Positions 44,934 to 52,857 of a stretch of DNA of 64,000 bases are shown here, one piece after another (the first letter of the stretch is position 1; every line of letters starts with the position of its first letter). The stretch is from Natrinema versiforme. GTDB taxonomy: Archaea > Halobacteriota > Halobacteria > Halobacteriales > Natrialbaceae. Under the pieces are notes generated by a model. The model was given only the letters and a program-made list of their open reading frames with translations, ran no database searches and was not told where the DNA came from. A program made the position numbers and the translations under genes. Where the stretch lies: NCBI RefSeq assembly GCF_005576615.1, contig NZ_CP040330.1, positions 2,790,001-2,854,000 of the forward strand. Reading direction: 5' to 3'.

Positions 44934-45257
44934 ATGGGTGCAGACAATCCGCCACCGACTGACGAGAAGCCTATCGACGAGGTCTACCACGACCGGAATC
45001 TCCTCGCGATCGCCTTCGCGAGAGCGATCCGGCTCACGTGGGGCCCGAACACCGCGGGCTGGTACTGGCACGACGGGTGGCCAGTCGTCTGGGTCGATAC
45101 ACCGACCGGACAGAAGTCCTGGCACGTCACGCCCGACCTCGAGGATGTCCTCGAGCGCTCGTCACTCCAACAGACCGACCCGGAAAACGGTTACGACGGG
45201 CACTCGCGGACGCTCAAGAACTGCCGGCTCGCCCGCTACATCACCGGGTCCTACTGA
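44934..45257 (+). CDS. First late-module protein, unknown
   Basis: A 107-residue acidic protein at the head of the rightward late operon. It shows GWYWHDGWPVVWVDTPTG, a Trp-rich strand pattern, and no known domain. It shares a TGATG overlap with the following gene at 45257. GC content returns to host-like here, distinguishing the viral core from the AT-rich cargo to the left. Confidence 0.75.
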   Translation: MGADNPPPTDEKPIDEVYHDRNLLAIAFARAIRLTWGPNTAGWYWHDGWPVVWVDTPTGQKSWHVTPDLEDVLERSSLQQTDPENGYDGHSRTLKNCRLARYITGSY

Positions 45258-46012
45258 TGACGGAACGGATCGGGTTCGGATCGAAAGCGGGGGCCGATCG
45301 GTTCCGCGAGAAGTACACCGACCACCTCTGCAGTGACGATGATCGCCGGCTCAAGACTGTCGCGATCTCCTCGAGCGCTCCCGACCACGTCCTCGAGACG
45401 GCGACGATCGAGGCCGCGGCGGGGCGCTCCGAACGCGGTGGCCGCGGCGGCCAGGCCGAGCTGACCGACCACGAACGCGAGTCGATCGATTTCTCCCGAA
45501 CCTCGATGCCCCATGCCAGGAGCGTGAAGGGCCTGATGCTCGAGGAGGGCGTCGACGACTGGCTCGCGTACTACGACCATACGCTCAGCGTCGACGAACA
45601 CCGCGAGGTAGCCGAGCGAGCGACCCGCGACGAACGCGGTGATCGGCTCGACGCCGAGACCAACGTCGACGATCGCCTCGCCGATCTCGAGGGGGCGCAG
45701 GACGAGCAGTGCGGCCACGCTCGCGACCACTGCGAGGACGGCGAGGACGAGGCCTGTGAGTTCCTCGTCGAGTCGTGCGGCTTCGATGAGGAAGACGTTG
45801 AGGCACTCGTCGGCGACGCTCGAGCAGACGACCCACCGGGCGAACTCTACGGCGCGAAGAATCTGGCTTGGCGACGCTACCAGATCGCCGTCGCGGAGGC
45901 GAAAGAGGCCGCGGCCGCGATTAACGAACTGAACGACCTTCTCGGGAAGCCGGCGACGGCGTTCCGCGAGCTGGGTCAGCGCGAACTGACGAAAGACGAC
46001 ATCGACTGGTAA
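45257..46012 (+). CDS. Late-module protein, unknown, helix-rich
   Basis: A 251-residue, strongly acidic, helical protein (FGSKAGADRFREKYTDHLC at the start). It has a Cys/His cluster at about 153-182 (CGHARDHC...CEFLVESC) that could bind zinc, and a C-terminal helical region IAVAEAKEAAAAINELND. No family was recognised. By position ahead of the ATPase gene it may take part in capsid assembly, in DNA ejection, or as a tape-like internal protein. Confidence 0.7.
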   Translation: MTERIGFGSKAGADRFREKYTDHLCSDDDRRLKTVAISSSAPDHVLETATIEAAAGRSERGGRGGQAELTDHERESIDFSRTSMPHARSVKGLMLEEGVDDWLAYYDHTLSVDEHREVAERATRDERGDRLDAETNVDDRLADLEGAQDEQCGHARDHCEDGEDEACEFLVESCGFDEEDVEALVGDARADDPPGELYGAKNLAWRRYQIAVAEAKEAAAAINELNDLLGKPATAFRELGQRELTKDDIDW

Positions 46013-46016
46013 CACC

Positions 46017-46676
46017 ATGACAGGCTATTTCTGCCCCGTCGAGGGGTGCGACAAACACGACGATGAATGGAACGACGAGCAACCTCCTTTTGCCTCGAAG
46101 GAGGCGGTCAGGAGCCACATCAATGCGATGAGCGGCGACGACCACCAGCGAGCAAGGGACGAAGGGGCCTGGGAAGGGGCCCCGACTAGCAGCGAAGGCG
46201 CAGACAGCGAGGGGGTCGAGAGCAGTGACGAGCAGCAACCCGAAGGGACCGAGAGCAGCAACGACCGGCCAGACGAGCAGGCAGAAAGCAGCGACGAAGG
46301 GGGCCAAAGCAGCCCCTCGAGCAGCGACACCCCTGACGAGAGCAACGACGACCAGGGAGACGAGCAAGTGAAACCCGCAGACAGCACCGACCCGTGGGAC
46401 CCAGACGAGCAGGCAGATGACCAGCAAAAAGGGGCCGCTCAAGGGGCCCCAAGCAGTGGCTCTACCCCCTCGAGCAGCGCCTCGATCGGTGGGCCGAGTC
46501 TACGGACCACTGCCGTCCTGATCGGGGCGGCCGTCGCCGTGGCACTCCTGATCCTCTTGTGGCGCCGTCGCCGGTCGAACACGATCGACGCCGACTCGGC
46601 CGAGCCGACGCCCGACGAGGACGACTCGAGCGGCAACGGCATCGACCGCGAGGCCGGGGGTGGTCTCGTTGACTGA
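46017..46676 (+). CDS. Low-complexity acidic membrane protein with C2H2-like start
   Basis: A 219-residue protein. The start YFCPVEGCDKHDDEW has a Cys-Cys-His pattern and a later His (RSHINAM), a zinc-finger-like motif. Residues about 55-150 are a run of Ser/Asp/Glu/Gly/Pro repeats including QAESSDEGG and SSSDTPDESNDDQ, and the coding strand is markedly purine-rich. A single transmembrane helix (LIGAAVAVALLILLW) at about 173-187 precedes a basic stop-transfer sequence. Likely virion membrane protein. Confidence 0.7.
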   Translation: MTGYFCPVEGCDKHDDEWNDEQPPFASKEAVRSHINAMSGDDHQRARDEGAWEGAPTSSEGADSEGVESSDEQQPEGTESSNDRPDEQAESSDEGGQSSPSSSDTPDESNDDQGDEQVKPADSTDPWDPDEQADDQQKGAAQGAPSSGSTPSSSASIGGPSLRTTAVLIGAAVAVALLILLWRRRRSNTIDADSAEPTPDEDDSSGNGIDREAGGGLVD

Positions 46677-47187
46677 CGACCGAGACGGAGATCGCGAGGA
46701 CGATCCCGAGCCCGAGGAGTCCCTCGAGGAAGACGCGTACGCAGATATCGATCCGGAAATCGCCGAACAGGTCGCGGAAGCCGACGCCGAGGACCCCGAC
46801 GAGGAGGTAGACGTCGACGACCCGGCAGAGGAGCAGGACGACACCGACGACAGTACCAGTACCGGCGACCGGAAGACGGTCGGCCACGTCTACTGCCGGG
46901 CCCTCGGTGCCGGAGCGGCGATCAGCCAGGATCGAATGGGCTCGGGCGTTGACGACCGATCGGCGGTGATCGACGAGTACGCCGACCTCGCGAAGGAACT
47001 CGACCTCGACGAGTACATGGACCAGTGGTACCGGGAGAACCTGAGCGGCAGCTCGGAACTTGGACCCGGTCAGGGGCTCGTCGCGATGACCTCGCTGTTC
47101 GCCGTGATGGTCCTCGTCGAGGACACGGAGATGCTCGACGGGGCGATCGACTCCATGAGCGGAGCCACCGCGGAGGTAGAGGCATGA
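46660..47187 (+). CDS. Late-module acidic protein with C-terminal helix
   Basis: A 175-residue acidic protein. It starts with GTG at 46660 inside the preceding gene (17-base overlap); a TTG at 46669 is possible. About residues 1-66 are Asp/Glu-rich, and a hydrophobic segment (GLVAMTSLFAVMVLVED) lies at about 143-159. The gene after it begins in an ATGA overlap. Function unknown, but the tight coupling puts it with the packaging/assembly genes. Confidence 0.68.
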   Translation: MVSLTDDRDGDREDDPEPEESLEEDAYADIDPEIAEQVAEADAEDPDEEVDVDDPAEEQDDTDDSTSTGDRKTVGHVYCRALGAGAAISQDRMGSGVDDRSAVIDEYADLAKELDLDEYMDQWYRENLSGSSELGPGQGLVAMTSLFAVMVLVEDTEMLDGAIDSMSGATAEVEA

Positions 47188-47771
47188 ACCTCCGCGAGAT
47201 CGCGACCGGCGGCGACCCCCGGAAGGCCCTCGCGACGAAGTTCTTCCAGAGTAAGCAGGCCGAAGCCTTCCTCTCGATCGTCGCTCACCGCGAGCGTCGG
47301 ATCATGGAAGCCGTCGCCGATCTCCAGCAGGCCGTCGACGATGACGACATTGAACCCCTCAAGGGACTCCCGTCCGTCGACGACCGCGTCGAGCAAATCC
47401 GCTCGATGGCACTCGCGATGATCGATGATTCGCTCCCCGCCTGGTACGTCGAGGAAGCGATCGACATCGACAACGCCGAGGAAGCCGCCCAGTACGCCGA
47501 CCTCACGGACGAGGAATGGCAGACGACCAAAGAGACGTGGGCTGACCGCTACCGCGAGCAAGGTGTCGAGGGCGGCGTCGACGAACTCGCCACGGCTCAC
47601 GTCCGGACCCGATTCGATGTCGACGACCTCGAGACGTTCCGTGAGGCCGTCGTCGAGTGGCCGAATGAGCGACAGCAAGCCGTCCTCGAGGAGGCACTCG
47701 CTGGCGGCCTCGAGATGGCCGAGCAGGGGATCCGCGACGTAACCGACGCCGTCGACTCGGAGGACAGATGA
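47184..47771 (+). CDS. Late-module protein directly upstream of the packaging ATPase
   Basis: A 195-residue acidic helix-rich protein (MNLREIATGGDPRKALATKF then FLSIVAHRERRIMEAVADLQ). It has no cysteine or membrane helix. It begins in an ATGA overlap with the preceding gene and ends in an ATGA overlap with the ATPase. Genes in this place in SH1-type viruses are mostly uncharacterised; an assembly or packaging accessory role is an inference from position. Confidence 0.68.
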   Translation: MNLREIATGGDPRKALATKFFQSKQAEAFLSIVAHRERRIMEAVADLQQAVDDDDIEPLKGLPSVDDRVEQIRSMALAMIDDSLPAWYVEEAIDIDNAEEAAQYADLTDEEWQTTKETWADRYREQGVEGGVDELATAHVRTRFDVDDLETFREAVVEWPNERQQAVLEEALAGGLEMAEQGIRDVTDAVDSEDR

Positions 47772-48553
47772 ACCTCGCGTTCGGTGCCCGAACGAACTGG
47801 GGCAAATCGTACGGCTTACAGGCGTACACCGAGCGGAACGCGCCGGAGTACGACCGGACAGTCCTTGTCGACTACAAGGACGAGTACACCGGCCTGGTCG
47901 AGTCGGGACTCCTGCAGCGACTCCCGCTCCGAGTGGGAACTGACGATCTCTCGCGGGCTGAGTGGCAACGGATCTTCGAGGACAACAGCAGCCTCCAACT
48001 CGCCCGCGATGGCATGACCGATGACGCCTGGCGCGAGGCGATCGCGACCGCCATCGCCGCGCTTGCCCAGCTCGAGGAACGCACGTTCTTGGGGCTGGAC
48101 GAGGCCCACCGCCTCGCTCCCCAACGGGACGGCTACCCCGACGAGTTCGATACGCTCGCGACGACCTGGCACGGCGATGGGATGGGCGTTGCGTGGGTCA
48201 CCCAGCGCTTCGCGAAGCTCGATGAAGACATCGCTTCGCAGTGTCAGGCGTCAATGCTCGGCGGGTTCGGCTCAGGGAACGACCTCGACAAGGTCCGCGG
48301 AATCGTCGAGTATCCGGCTGATGTCCACAAGGCCGACGCCGAAACGTGTCCGCGAACGCTCCCCGGTGAACTGCTCGTTGACGGCGAACCGCTCACACTC
48401 CGGCGATTCAGCGATGATGCGGGCAACACGATCGGCTCCGAGTGGATTTACTCGGATGACACCACCCTCAGACGTATCGATTCACGCGAATGGACGCTCA
48501 AGAGTACGCACTACGGCAGCGATCGAGTCCGGATCAAACACCCCTTCGACTAA
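47768..48553 (+). CDS. Genome-packaging ATPase (A32/P9-type, HerA-FtsK superfamily)
   Basis: A 261-residue ATPase. Walker A is GARTNWGKS (Gly6 to Ser14) at the extreme N-terminus. Walker B is TFLGLDEAHRL at about 106-116, and a glutamine-containing sensor stretch follows (VAWVTQRFAKLDED). The small size and N-terminal Walker A match packaging ATPases of internal-membrane viruses (PRD1 P9, SH1-like). Strong context: RHH gene after it, capsid genes to the right. Confidence 0.88.
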   Translation: MNLAFGARTNWGKSYGLQAYTERNAPEYDRTVLVDYKDEYTGLVESGLLQRLPLRVGTDDLSRAEWQRIFEDNSSLQLARDGMTDDAWREAIATAIAALAQLEERTFLGLDEAHRLAPQRDGYPDEFDTLATTWHGDGMGVAWVTQRFAKLDEDIASQCQASMLGGFGSGNDLDKVRGIVEYPADVHKADAETCPRTLPGELLVDGEPLTLRRFSDDAGNTIGSEWIYSDDTTLRRIDSREWTLKSTHYGSDRVRIKHPFD

Positions 48554-48559
48554 CACACG

Positions 48560-48742
48560 ATGCGCATTGATGTTTCACTCCGCGGGAGCAAAGCCGATCA
48601 GTTCGAACGGATTAAAGAGCATCTCGAAGAGCGTCGCGGTCACGACCTTTCGCGAACCGAAGTGGCCGGAATCCTGATGGCCGAGTTCGAACAGAGCCTC
48701 GAGGACAACCGTGATAGTTCTATCAAACCACTTAGTGGATAG
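48560..48742 (+). CDS. Small RHH-like DNA-binding protein
   Basis: A 60-residue protein: MRIDVSLRGSKADQFERIKE then ERRGHDLSRTEVAGILMAEF, a ribbon-helix-helix pattern. It lies six bases after the ATPase gene and could repress late genes or package with the DNA. It ends just before an AT-rich inserted gene on the other strand. Confidence 0.72.
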   Translation: MRIDVSLRGSKADQFERIKEHLEERRGHDLSRTEVAGILMAEFEQSLEDNRDSSIKPLSG

Positions 48743-48791
48743 CGAACCTAATACTCACGCACATAATTGTGAATTATAAGCTCGTGAGCAA

Positions 48792-49355
48792 TTATAATAC
48801 CGGAATTAAGGACGATACAAATTCAGATTGTACAAATGTTGATAAAACTATAAGAAAGAAGCCAATGCCACGCCACCGCTGGATTGGATCCTCCTCTAAC
48901 CTATTAGCCTCTTCATTTATCCAGATGTCAATAACCTGTATTGGGCCAACTTTTTCTGATTCTCCTTCAGTGATTGGATTCTTCAACTCTTCGGCCTTCA
49001 GCGCCTCTACTCCTGCTGAATCAATCGCATATACTATTGATCCTCTATCAGCCAGATCTTCTCCTCCCTCAAGACTAAAATTGATTTCAGAAGTATGAAA
49101 ACCTTGACAACTAGTGTCATTATTTTGCAATAGTTCTCTACCCAACTCTTTCTCTATAATTTTGTAAATTAGTTCGAAAGAGGGATCTTCCACGGTTAGT
49201 TGGCCTTGTCTAGATAATTTCACCCTTCCAGATTTCAGTACTTCAATTTTTTCTTGGTTGACAAAGCACGGTTTGAGTGATGGAAAGGTGGGTAGTATAA
49301 CAAGACCGGACCCTACTATTCCTAATACCAGACCAACCACGGGAATCCAATTCAT
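48792..49355 (-). CDS. AT-rich inserted membrane protein (moron)
   Basis: A 187-residue protein, strongly AT-rich and opposite to the late genes it sits between. Hydrophobic helices are visible at residues 3-23 and 165-183, with a soluble core (VKLSRQGQLTVEDPSFELI). No family was recognised. Its orientation, composition and place in the late block mark it as a separately acquired gene, perhaps expressed in the lysogen (superinfection exclusion or host defence). Confidence 0.62.
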   Translation of the reverse strand: MNWIPVVGLVLGIVGSGLVILPTFPSLKPCFVNQEKIEVLKSGRVKLSRQGQLTVEDPSFELIYKIIEKELGRELLQNNDTSCQGFHTSEINFSLEGGEDLADRGSIVYAIDSAGVEALKAEELKNPITEGESEKVGPIQVIDIWINEEANRLEEDPIQRWRGIGFFLIVLSTFVQSEFVSSLIPVL

Positions 49356-49519
49356 TATGTGATATTAGTATCTCACAATTGTAGATGTTGGGATTTATCA
49401 GACTTTCTTCCTAAAGAATAGAAGTCCAATAGAGAAAGCAAGATCGGTATCGATTGTGACTGAAACGGCGAGACGCCGCAGAACGACGCAGGACGACACT
49501 ACACGCGTCTGCTGACTGA

Positions 49520-49541
49520 GTATTTAACGCGCTCTTATATC
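49520..49541 (+). promoter_or_regulatory. Probable promoter of the capsid-gene block
   Basis: Two TATA-like motifs, TATTTAA at 49521-49527 and CTTATAT at 49534-49540, lie 42-48 and 29-35 bases before the ATG of the first capsid-block gene, in an otherwise GC-rich area. The second has the spacing expected of a short-leader archaeal promoter. It would drive the late block separately from the ATPase cluster, cut off by the inserted AT-rich gene. Confidence 0.5.
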
Positions 49542-49568
49542 CGAATTCAGCCGGTTGATCAGAACCGC

Positions 49569-49844
49569 ATGGCGATGAATTTCGATCAGGCCACGCAGGC
49601 CCTGACTGACAGCGACGTGTGGATGGATGTCGGCATGGTCGCGGGCGGCTACCTTGCCCCGTACCTCGTCGACACGGCAACCGGCACGATGCTCCCGTCC
49701 GAAATCTTCGGCATCGGCGGGATGGCCCTCGGCGAGATGGTCGTTAGCAACCGAGCGTTCACCCTCGGCTCGGGCGCGTTTGTCGTTCGCGAGGCGGCCG
49801 AGCGCTTCAACGCCCAGGGAATGATCAACGAGGTGCTGGCGTAG
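49569..49844 (+). CDS. Small membrane-associated virion protein (VP12-like position)
   Basis: A 91-residue protein with a hydrophobic segment (VAGGYLAPYLVDTATGTML, then IFGIGGMALGEMVV) at about 23-60. It starts MAMNFDQATQALTDS and ends one base before the next ATG. In SH1 a small membrane protein precedes the small capsid protein; this gene occupies the same place. The assignment rests on position and size. Confidence 0.7.
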   Translation: MAMNFDQATQALTDSDVWMDVGMVAGGYLAPYLVDTATGTMLPSEIFGIGGMALGEMVVSNRAFTLGSGAFVVREAAERFNAQGMINEVLA

Positions 49845-50336
49845 ATGAGCCTCTCGCTGTACGCTGCGCTCGGTGATACCTCGAAATACATCTCGACGGA
49901 GACGAACATCACCGATCAGCTAACGCCGGTCCTCACAATCAGTCCCAAAGACGGTATCGGAGTACTCATCCGGAACGCCGTCAGTGTCGGTGACAAATCC
50001 GGTCTCCCGATTTACGGCAAGTTCAACGACTCGAACGGAAATCCGCTTCCGGCGAACACTCGAGTCGCGCTCGGCTACAAGGCTCCGACCGACGAGAGCA
50101 TCCAGGTCGTCTCGGATCCCAAGGCCACGATCGCGAGCTACATCAAGAACAGTGTCTCCGATCAGCAGGACGATCGGAAGGTCGACGCCGTCAAGCACCA
50201 GCTCAAGGGCGAGAAGCTCGAGGTGCGGGACATCGACGAAGCGTACATCCTCGTCGATTCCTCCGAGCAGATCGACCACGCCCAGAGCGAGATCTACTTC
50301 GAGGAAGCCGCGCTCGCGGAGGTGGACCTCGAGTAA
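49845..50336 (+). CDS. Probable small major capsid protein (VP7-like)
   Basis: A 163-residue protein with a beta-rich pattern (SPKDGIGVLIRNAVSVGDKS; NPLPANTRVALGYKA) consistent with a single jelly-roll. The 163-residue/245-residue pair directly after a small membrane protein and close to a packaging ATPase matches the small and large capsid proteins of SH1/SNJ1-type viruses in order and size. Eye-level evidence only; the fold has not been modelled. It overlaps the next gene by one base (TAATG). Confidence 0.65.
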   Translation: MSLSLYAALGDTSKYISTETNITDQLTPVLTISPKDGIGVLIRNAVSVGDKSGLPIYGKFNDSNGNPLPANTRVALGYKAPTDESIQVVSDPKATIASYIKNSVSDQQDDRKVDAVKHQLKGEKLEVRDIDEAYILVDSSEQIDHAQSEIYFEEAALAEVDLE

Positions 50337-51073
50337 TGACGATCAAGAACAAACTAAAGGCGGCCGACTGGGTCCCCGGAAGTATCACCCTCCGCGAGTT
50401 CGACACCCAGCCGGGCACGCCCGGCGAAGCGAGCGTCGTCGCCGAGATCAAACTCGGTCGGCCGCTTCAGCTTCGCGACGATCCCGACAGCGAGCTGCGA
50501 CTCGTTCTCCCGGCACACGAACACTTCACGACCAACGGGACCGCCGACGAGCAGGAGACGTTCGAACTCGGTCATAATCTGATCGAGAGCCCGTCGACGC
50601 AGGATTTCCTGCTATGGGAGGACGGGAACGTCGTGCAGCCCGACAGCGTTGACTACGACGACAACTCCTTCGACTACACCTCGAGCGGGACGGAGACGGA
50701 CCTCGACGTCTTCTACGTGCCTCGGAATCCGGCGTCGGTCGAGATTCGGAAGACCGCACCGGGAGCAGGCGGTAAGGTCAATCAGACGCTCAAGGAGGCA
50801 CAGACGGCGATCCTGCACACTCGCGATCAGGCTCAGCAGGAGATCCAGTTCGGCTTCGACCGAACTCCGCTGCAGCCGTACCTCCCGCGGAAGTTCAAGC
50901 TACAGGTCGTCGTTGACGCTCCGTATACGGTCGCGTTCGAGGCTCCCGAGCGAGCCAACGGGACGCCTCGAGCCCGTAATGCCCTGCTGTCGCTGCCGCG
51001 GTTCCAGACCGAGGCCCGAATCGAGGGCCTGGGCGCGGCGGTCAAGCAGGACATGATCGGAGTCCGGGGGTGA
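50336..51073 (+). CDS. Probable large major capsid protein (VP4-like)
   Basis: A 245-residue, beta-rich protein; the segment SVVAEIKLGRPLQLRDDP and the aromatic DNSFDYTSSGTETDLDVFYV are typical of strand-rich capsid proteins. SH1 VP4 is of similar size and also follows VP7. A single jelly-roll with insertions is expected. A helix-like region near residues 144-170 (LKEAQTAILHTRDQAQQEIQ) could line the inner face. Starts in the TAATG junction with VP7-like gene. Confidence 0.65.
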   Translation: MTIKNKLKAADWVPGSITLREFDTQPGTPGEASVVAEIKLGRPLQLRDDPDSELRLVLPAHEHFTTNGTADEQETFELGHNLIESPSTQDFLLWEDGNVVQPDSVDYDDNSFDYTSSGTETDLDVFYVPRNPASVEIRKTAPGAGGKVNQTLKEAQTAILHTRDQAQQEIQFGFDRTPLQPYLPRKFKLQVVVDAPYTVAFEAPERANGTPRARNALLSLPRFQTEARIEGLGAAVKQDMIGVRG

Positions 51074-51124
51074 TCCCCCGTGCAGGGCGGCTTATCCGAC
51101 GGTACCGAACCCGGAGAGTTAGCG

Positions 51125-51310
51125 ATGACGACGGCTACGTCGGCGTCGACTGCGACCTCGAGTCCGGAGAACCAGAACCAACCCCAGCAGCCCCCGGAGA
51201 GCCCGACAGCGCGGCTTGTCTACGGCACGCAGTGGACGCAGGACGACATCATGATCGGCCTGCTGGCGCTGCAGGCGGTGCTGCTGGTCTTCGTCACAAT
51301 TCGATCATGA
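51125..51310 (+). CDS. Small single-helix virion protein (VP13-like position)
   Basis: A 61-residue protein with a Gln/Pro/Ser-rich N-terminal half and a C-terminal membrane helix (IMIGLLALQAVLLVFVTI). The ATG at 51125, eight bases after GGAGAG, is the better start than an in-frame GTG at 51080. It is followed in an ATGA overlap by a 25-residue ORF. In SH1 a similar small membrane protein follows VP4. Confidence 0.65.
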   Translation: MTTATSASTATSSPENQNQPQQPPESPTARLVYGTQWTQDDIMIGLLALQAVLLVFVTIRS

Positions 51311-51384
51311 ACGGACACACGCAGGGGCTCGTTGGCGTGACCGTCGCGGGCCCTCCTGATGGAATCGGCACGGAGGTGAGCTGA
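51307..51384 (+). CDS. Possible 25-residue coupled microprotein
   Basis: A frame of 25 codons starting inside the previous stop (ATGA) and ending three bases before the next gene. It reads MNGHTQGLVGVTVAGPPDG. Translational coupling on both sides supports expression; the length is the only reason for doubt. No domain is recognised. Confidence 0.4.
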   Translation: MNGHTQGLVGVTVAGPPDGIGTEVS

Positions 51385-51387
51385 CCG

Positions 51388-52167
51388 ATGGCGGGACCTG
51401 CTGCAGCGATGGCCGCTGGCGAGGCGGCCGACAAGGCTGGAGATGTCGCGGAGCCTGCTGCAGAGGCCGCGAGCGATATCTCGGACAGCATGAGTGAAGC
51501 CGCCCAGAATAGCCGCGGCTTCAACATCGCGATGGTGATCGGCGCGATCGTCATCGGCTACATGATGTACCGGGTCCTGCAGATGATGAGTGCCCCCGGT
51601 CAGACCGTCGACGGAATCGGCGACTCGCTTGGCAACATCGTCGACGGGACGACCAACGCAGCCGGTGGGGCTGGCGATGCAGCCGGTGGAATCGGCGGCG
51701 CGATCGGCGATATCTGGGGTGGTTCAACCGACGCAGCCGGCGGTCTCGGTGGTGCGATTGGTGATATCTGGAGTGGCTCAACAGACGCAGCCGGCGGGAT
51801 TGGCAATGCTGTCGGCGATGTGTGGAGTGGATCGACCGGTGCACTCGGCGATATCTGGGGAGGGTCGACCGATGTCGCGGACGGTGCCAGCGATGCGGTC
51901 GGCGACGCGATCGACGCTGGCGGTGACCTCTTCGGTGGTATCGTCGATACCGGTGGCGACGCAGCCGACGGTGCGGCCGACACTGGTGGTGATCTACTCG
52001 ATGGCTTCCTGAGCGCTGGCGGGAATGCGGCCGACGAGGCCACCGACACTGGTGGTGACGTGGTCGATGGCGCAACGGATGCCGGAGGAGATGTCATCGA
52101 CGGCGCAGCCGACGCTGGCGGCGATCTCGTCGACGGGGCAACCGACTTCGCTGGAGGGCTGATCTAA
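51388..52167 (+). CDS. Repeat-rich membrane/coiled virion protein (VP2-like position)
   Basis: A 259-residue Gly/Ala/Asp-rich protein. After a helical N-terminus and a membrane segment (FNIAMVIGAIVIGYMMYRVL, about 46-65), two repeat systems follow: about three 18-residue units such as GGLGGAIGDIWSGSTDAA, then seven 11-residue units of the type DTGGDVVDGAT. No other protein domain is visible. The 11-residue spacing suits a right-handed coiled or amphipathic rod, so it may form a membrane-anchored fibre or tape. Confidence 0.75.
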   Translation: MAGPAAAMAAGEAADKAGDVAEPAAEAASDISDSMSEAAQNSRGFNIAMVIGAIVIGYMMYRVLQMMSAPGQTVDGIGDSLGNIVDGTTNAAGGAGDAAGGIGGAIGDIWGGSTDAAGGLGGAIGDIWSGSTDAAGGIGNAVGDVWSGSTGALGDIWGGSTDVADGASDAVGDAIDAGGDLFGGIVDTGGDAADGAADTGGDLLDGFLSAGGNAADEATDTGGDVVDGATDAGGDVIDGAADAGGDLVDGATDFAGGLI

Positions 52168-52168
52168 G

Positions 52169-52384
52169 ATGGAGCCCGTCGCCCTGCTCAACAACTTCGG
52201 CTTCCCTGCCGTTGCGTTCGGACTCATGTGGCGTCTCTACCGCGAGGAACGTAACGAGCGCCGGGAAGAGCGTAGCAAGTGGCTCGAGGCAATCCAAGAG
52301 CACACGGCCGCCGTGCGCGATCTCCGGCGCGATGTCAAGACTGTCGCGACCGACGGCGGCGAGCAGGAGGGGGATGCACCGTGA
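52169..52384 (+). CDS. Small membrane and coiled-coil protein
   Basis: A 71-residue protein: a short hydrophobic helix (LLNNFGFPAVAFGLMW, about 6-21) followed by a charged coiled coil (ERNERREERSKWLEAIQEH). This is the layout of small membrane proteins and of holin-associated factors. It overlaps the next gene in GTGA. Confidence 0.65.
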   Translation: MEPVALLNNFGFPAVAFGLMWRLYREERNERREERSKWLEAIQEHTAAVRDLRRDVKTVATDGGEQEGDAP

Positions 52385-52857
52385 TCGGCTCGTCGACTGT
52401 CGGCCCGAACAGCCCCATCGAGCGCGTCCTCGAGGACTACGGCGTCGGAGTCTCGTCGTGGGGCGAGGACCTCGTCGAGAGCGACACCGAGCGGCTACTG
52501 CTCGCGTTGCTCCTCGAACACCGCGGCGAGAACGCGGTCGAGGCGCTCAACCCCGAAGCGGAGGACAGCCAGGAGGCCGCGTATTTCGTGACAGAAGATC
52601 CGCTTCCGGTAACGACGGCCGAAGAGAATCGTCTCAAATGGGGATTCCCGGCGACCTCGGTCACCGTCTGGGGATTCGACGAGCCGATCTATGTCGCATT
52701 CCGGTCGGAAGGCGACTATCGAAAGATCCCTCTCGAGCCCTCAGACGCTCCGTATCATGCGGGTCCGGAAGGTGGGCTCGGAGCGTCAGCCGCGTGGATT
52801 CGGAAACAGAGTAGCGAGACAGCAGACACGACTGTGAAGGTTAAAGCGTACAAGTGA
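52381..52857 (+). CDS. Late-module protein, probably spike base or connector, unknown
   Basis: A 158-residue protein starting with GTG in a GTGA overlap. It begins MIGSSTVGPNSPIERVLEDY and has beta-rich features in the C-terminal half (ATSVTVWGFDEPIYVAFRSE). No family was recognised. It ends in a GTGA overlap with the following spike-type gene, suggesting the two products are made together. Confidence 0.65.
   Translation: MIGSSTVGPNSPIERVLEDYGVGVSSWGEDLVESDTERLLLALLLEHRGENAVEALNPEAEDSQEAAYFVTEDPLPVTTAEENRLKWGFPATSVTVWGFDEPIYVAFRSEGDYRKIPLEPSDAPYHAGPEGGLGASAAWIRKQSSETADTTVKVKAYK

Noticed and set aside
46025-46387. Minus-strand frame opposite the low-complexity membrane protein
   Set aside because: Ser/Leu-rich mirror of the Asp/Glu/Ser repeats; no start context, no coupling.
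51600-52160. CRISPR-like or satellite DNA repeat
   Set aside because: The periodicity is of codons (33 and 54 bases), with synonymous differences between units; it is a protein repeat.
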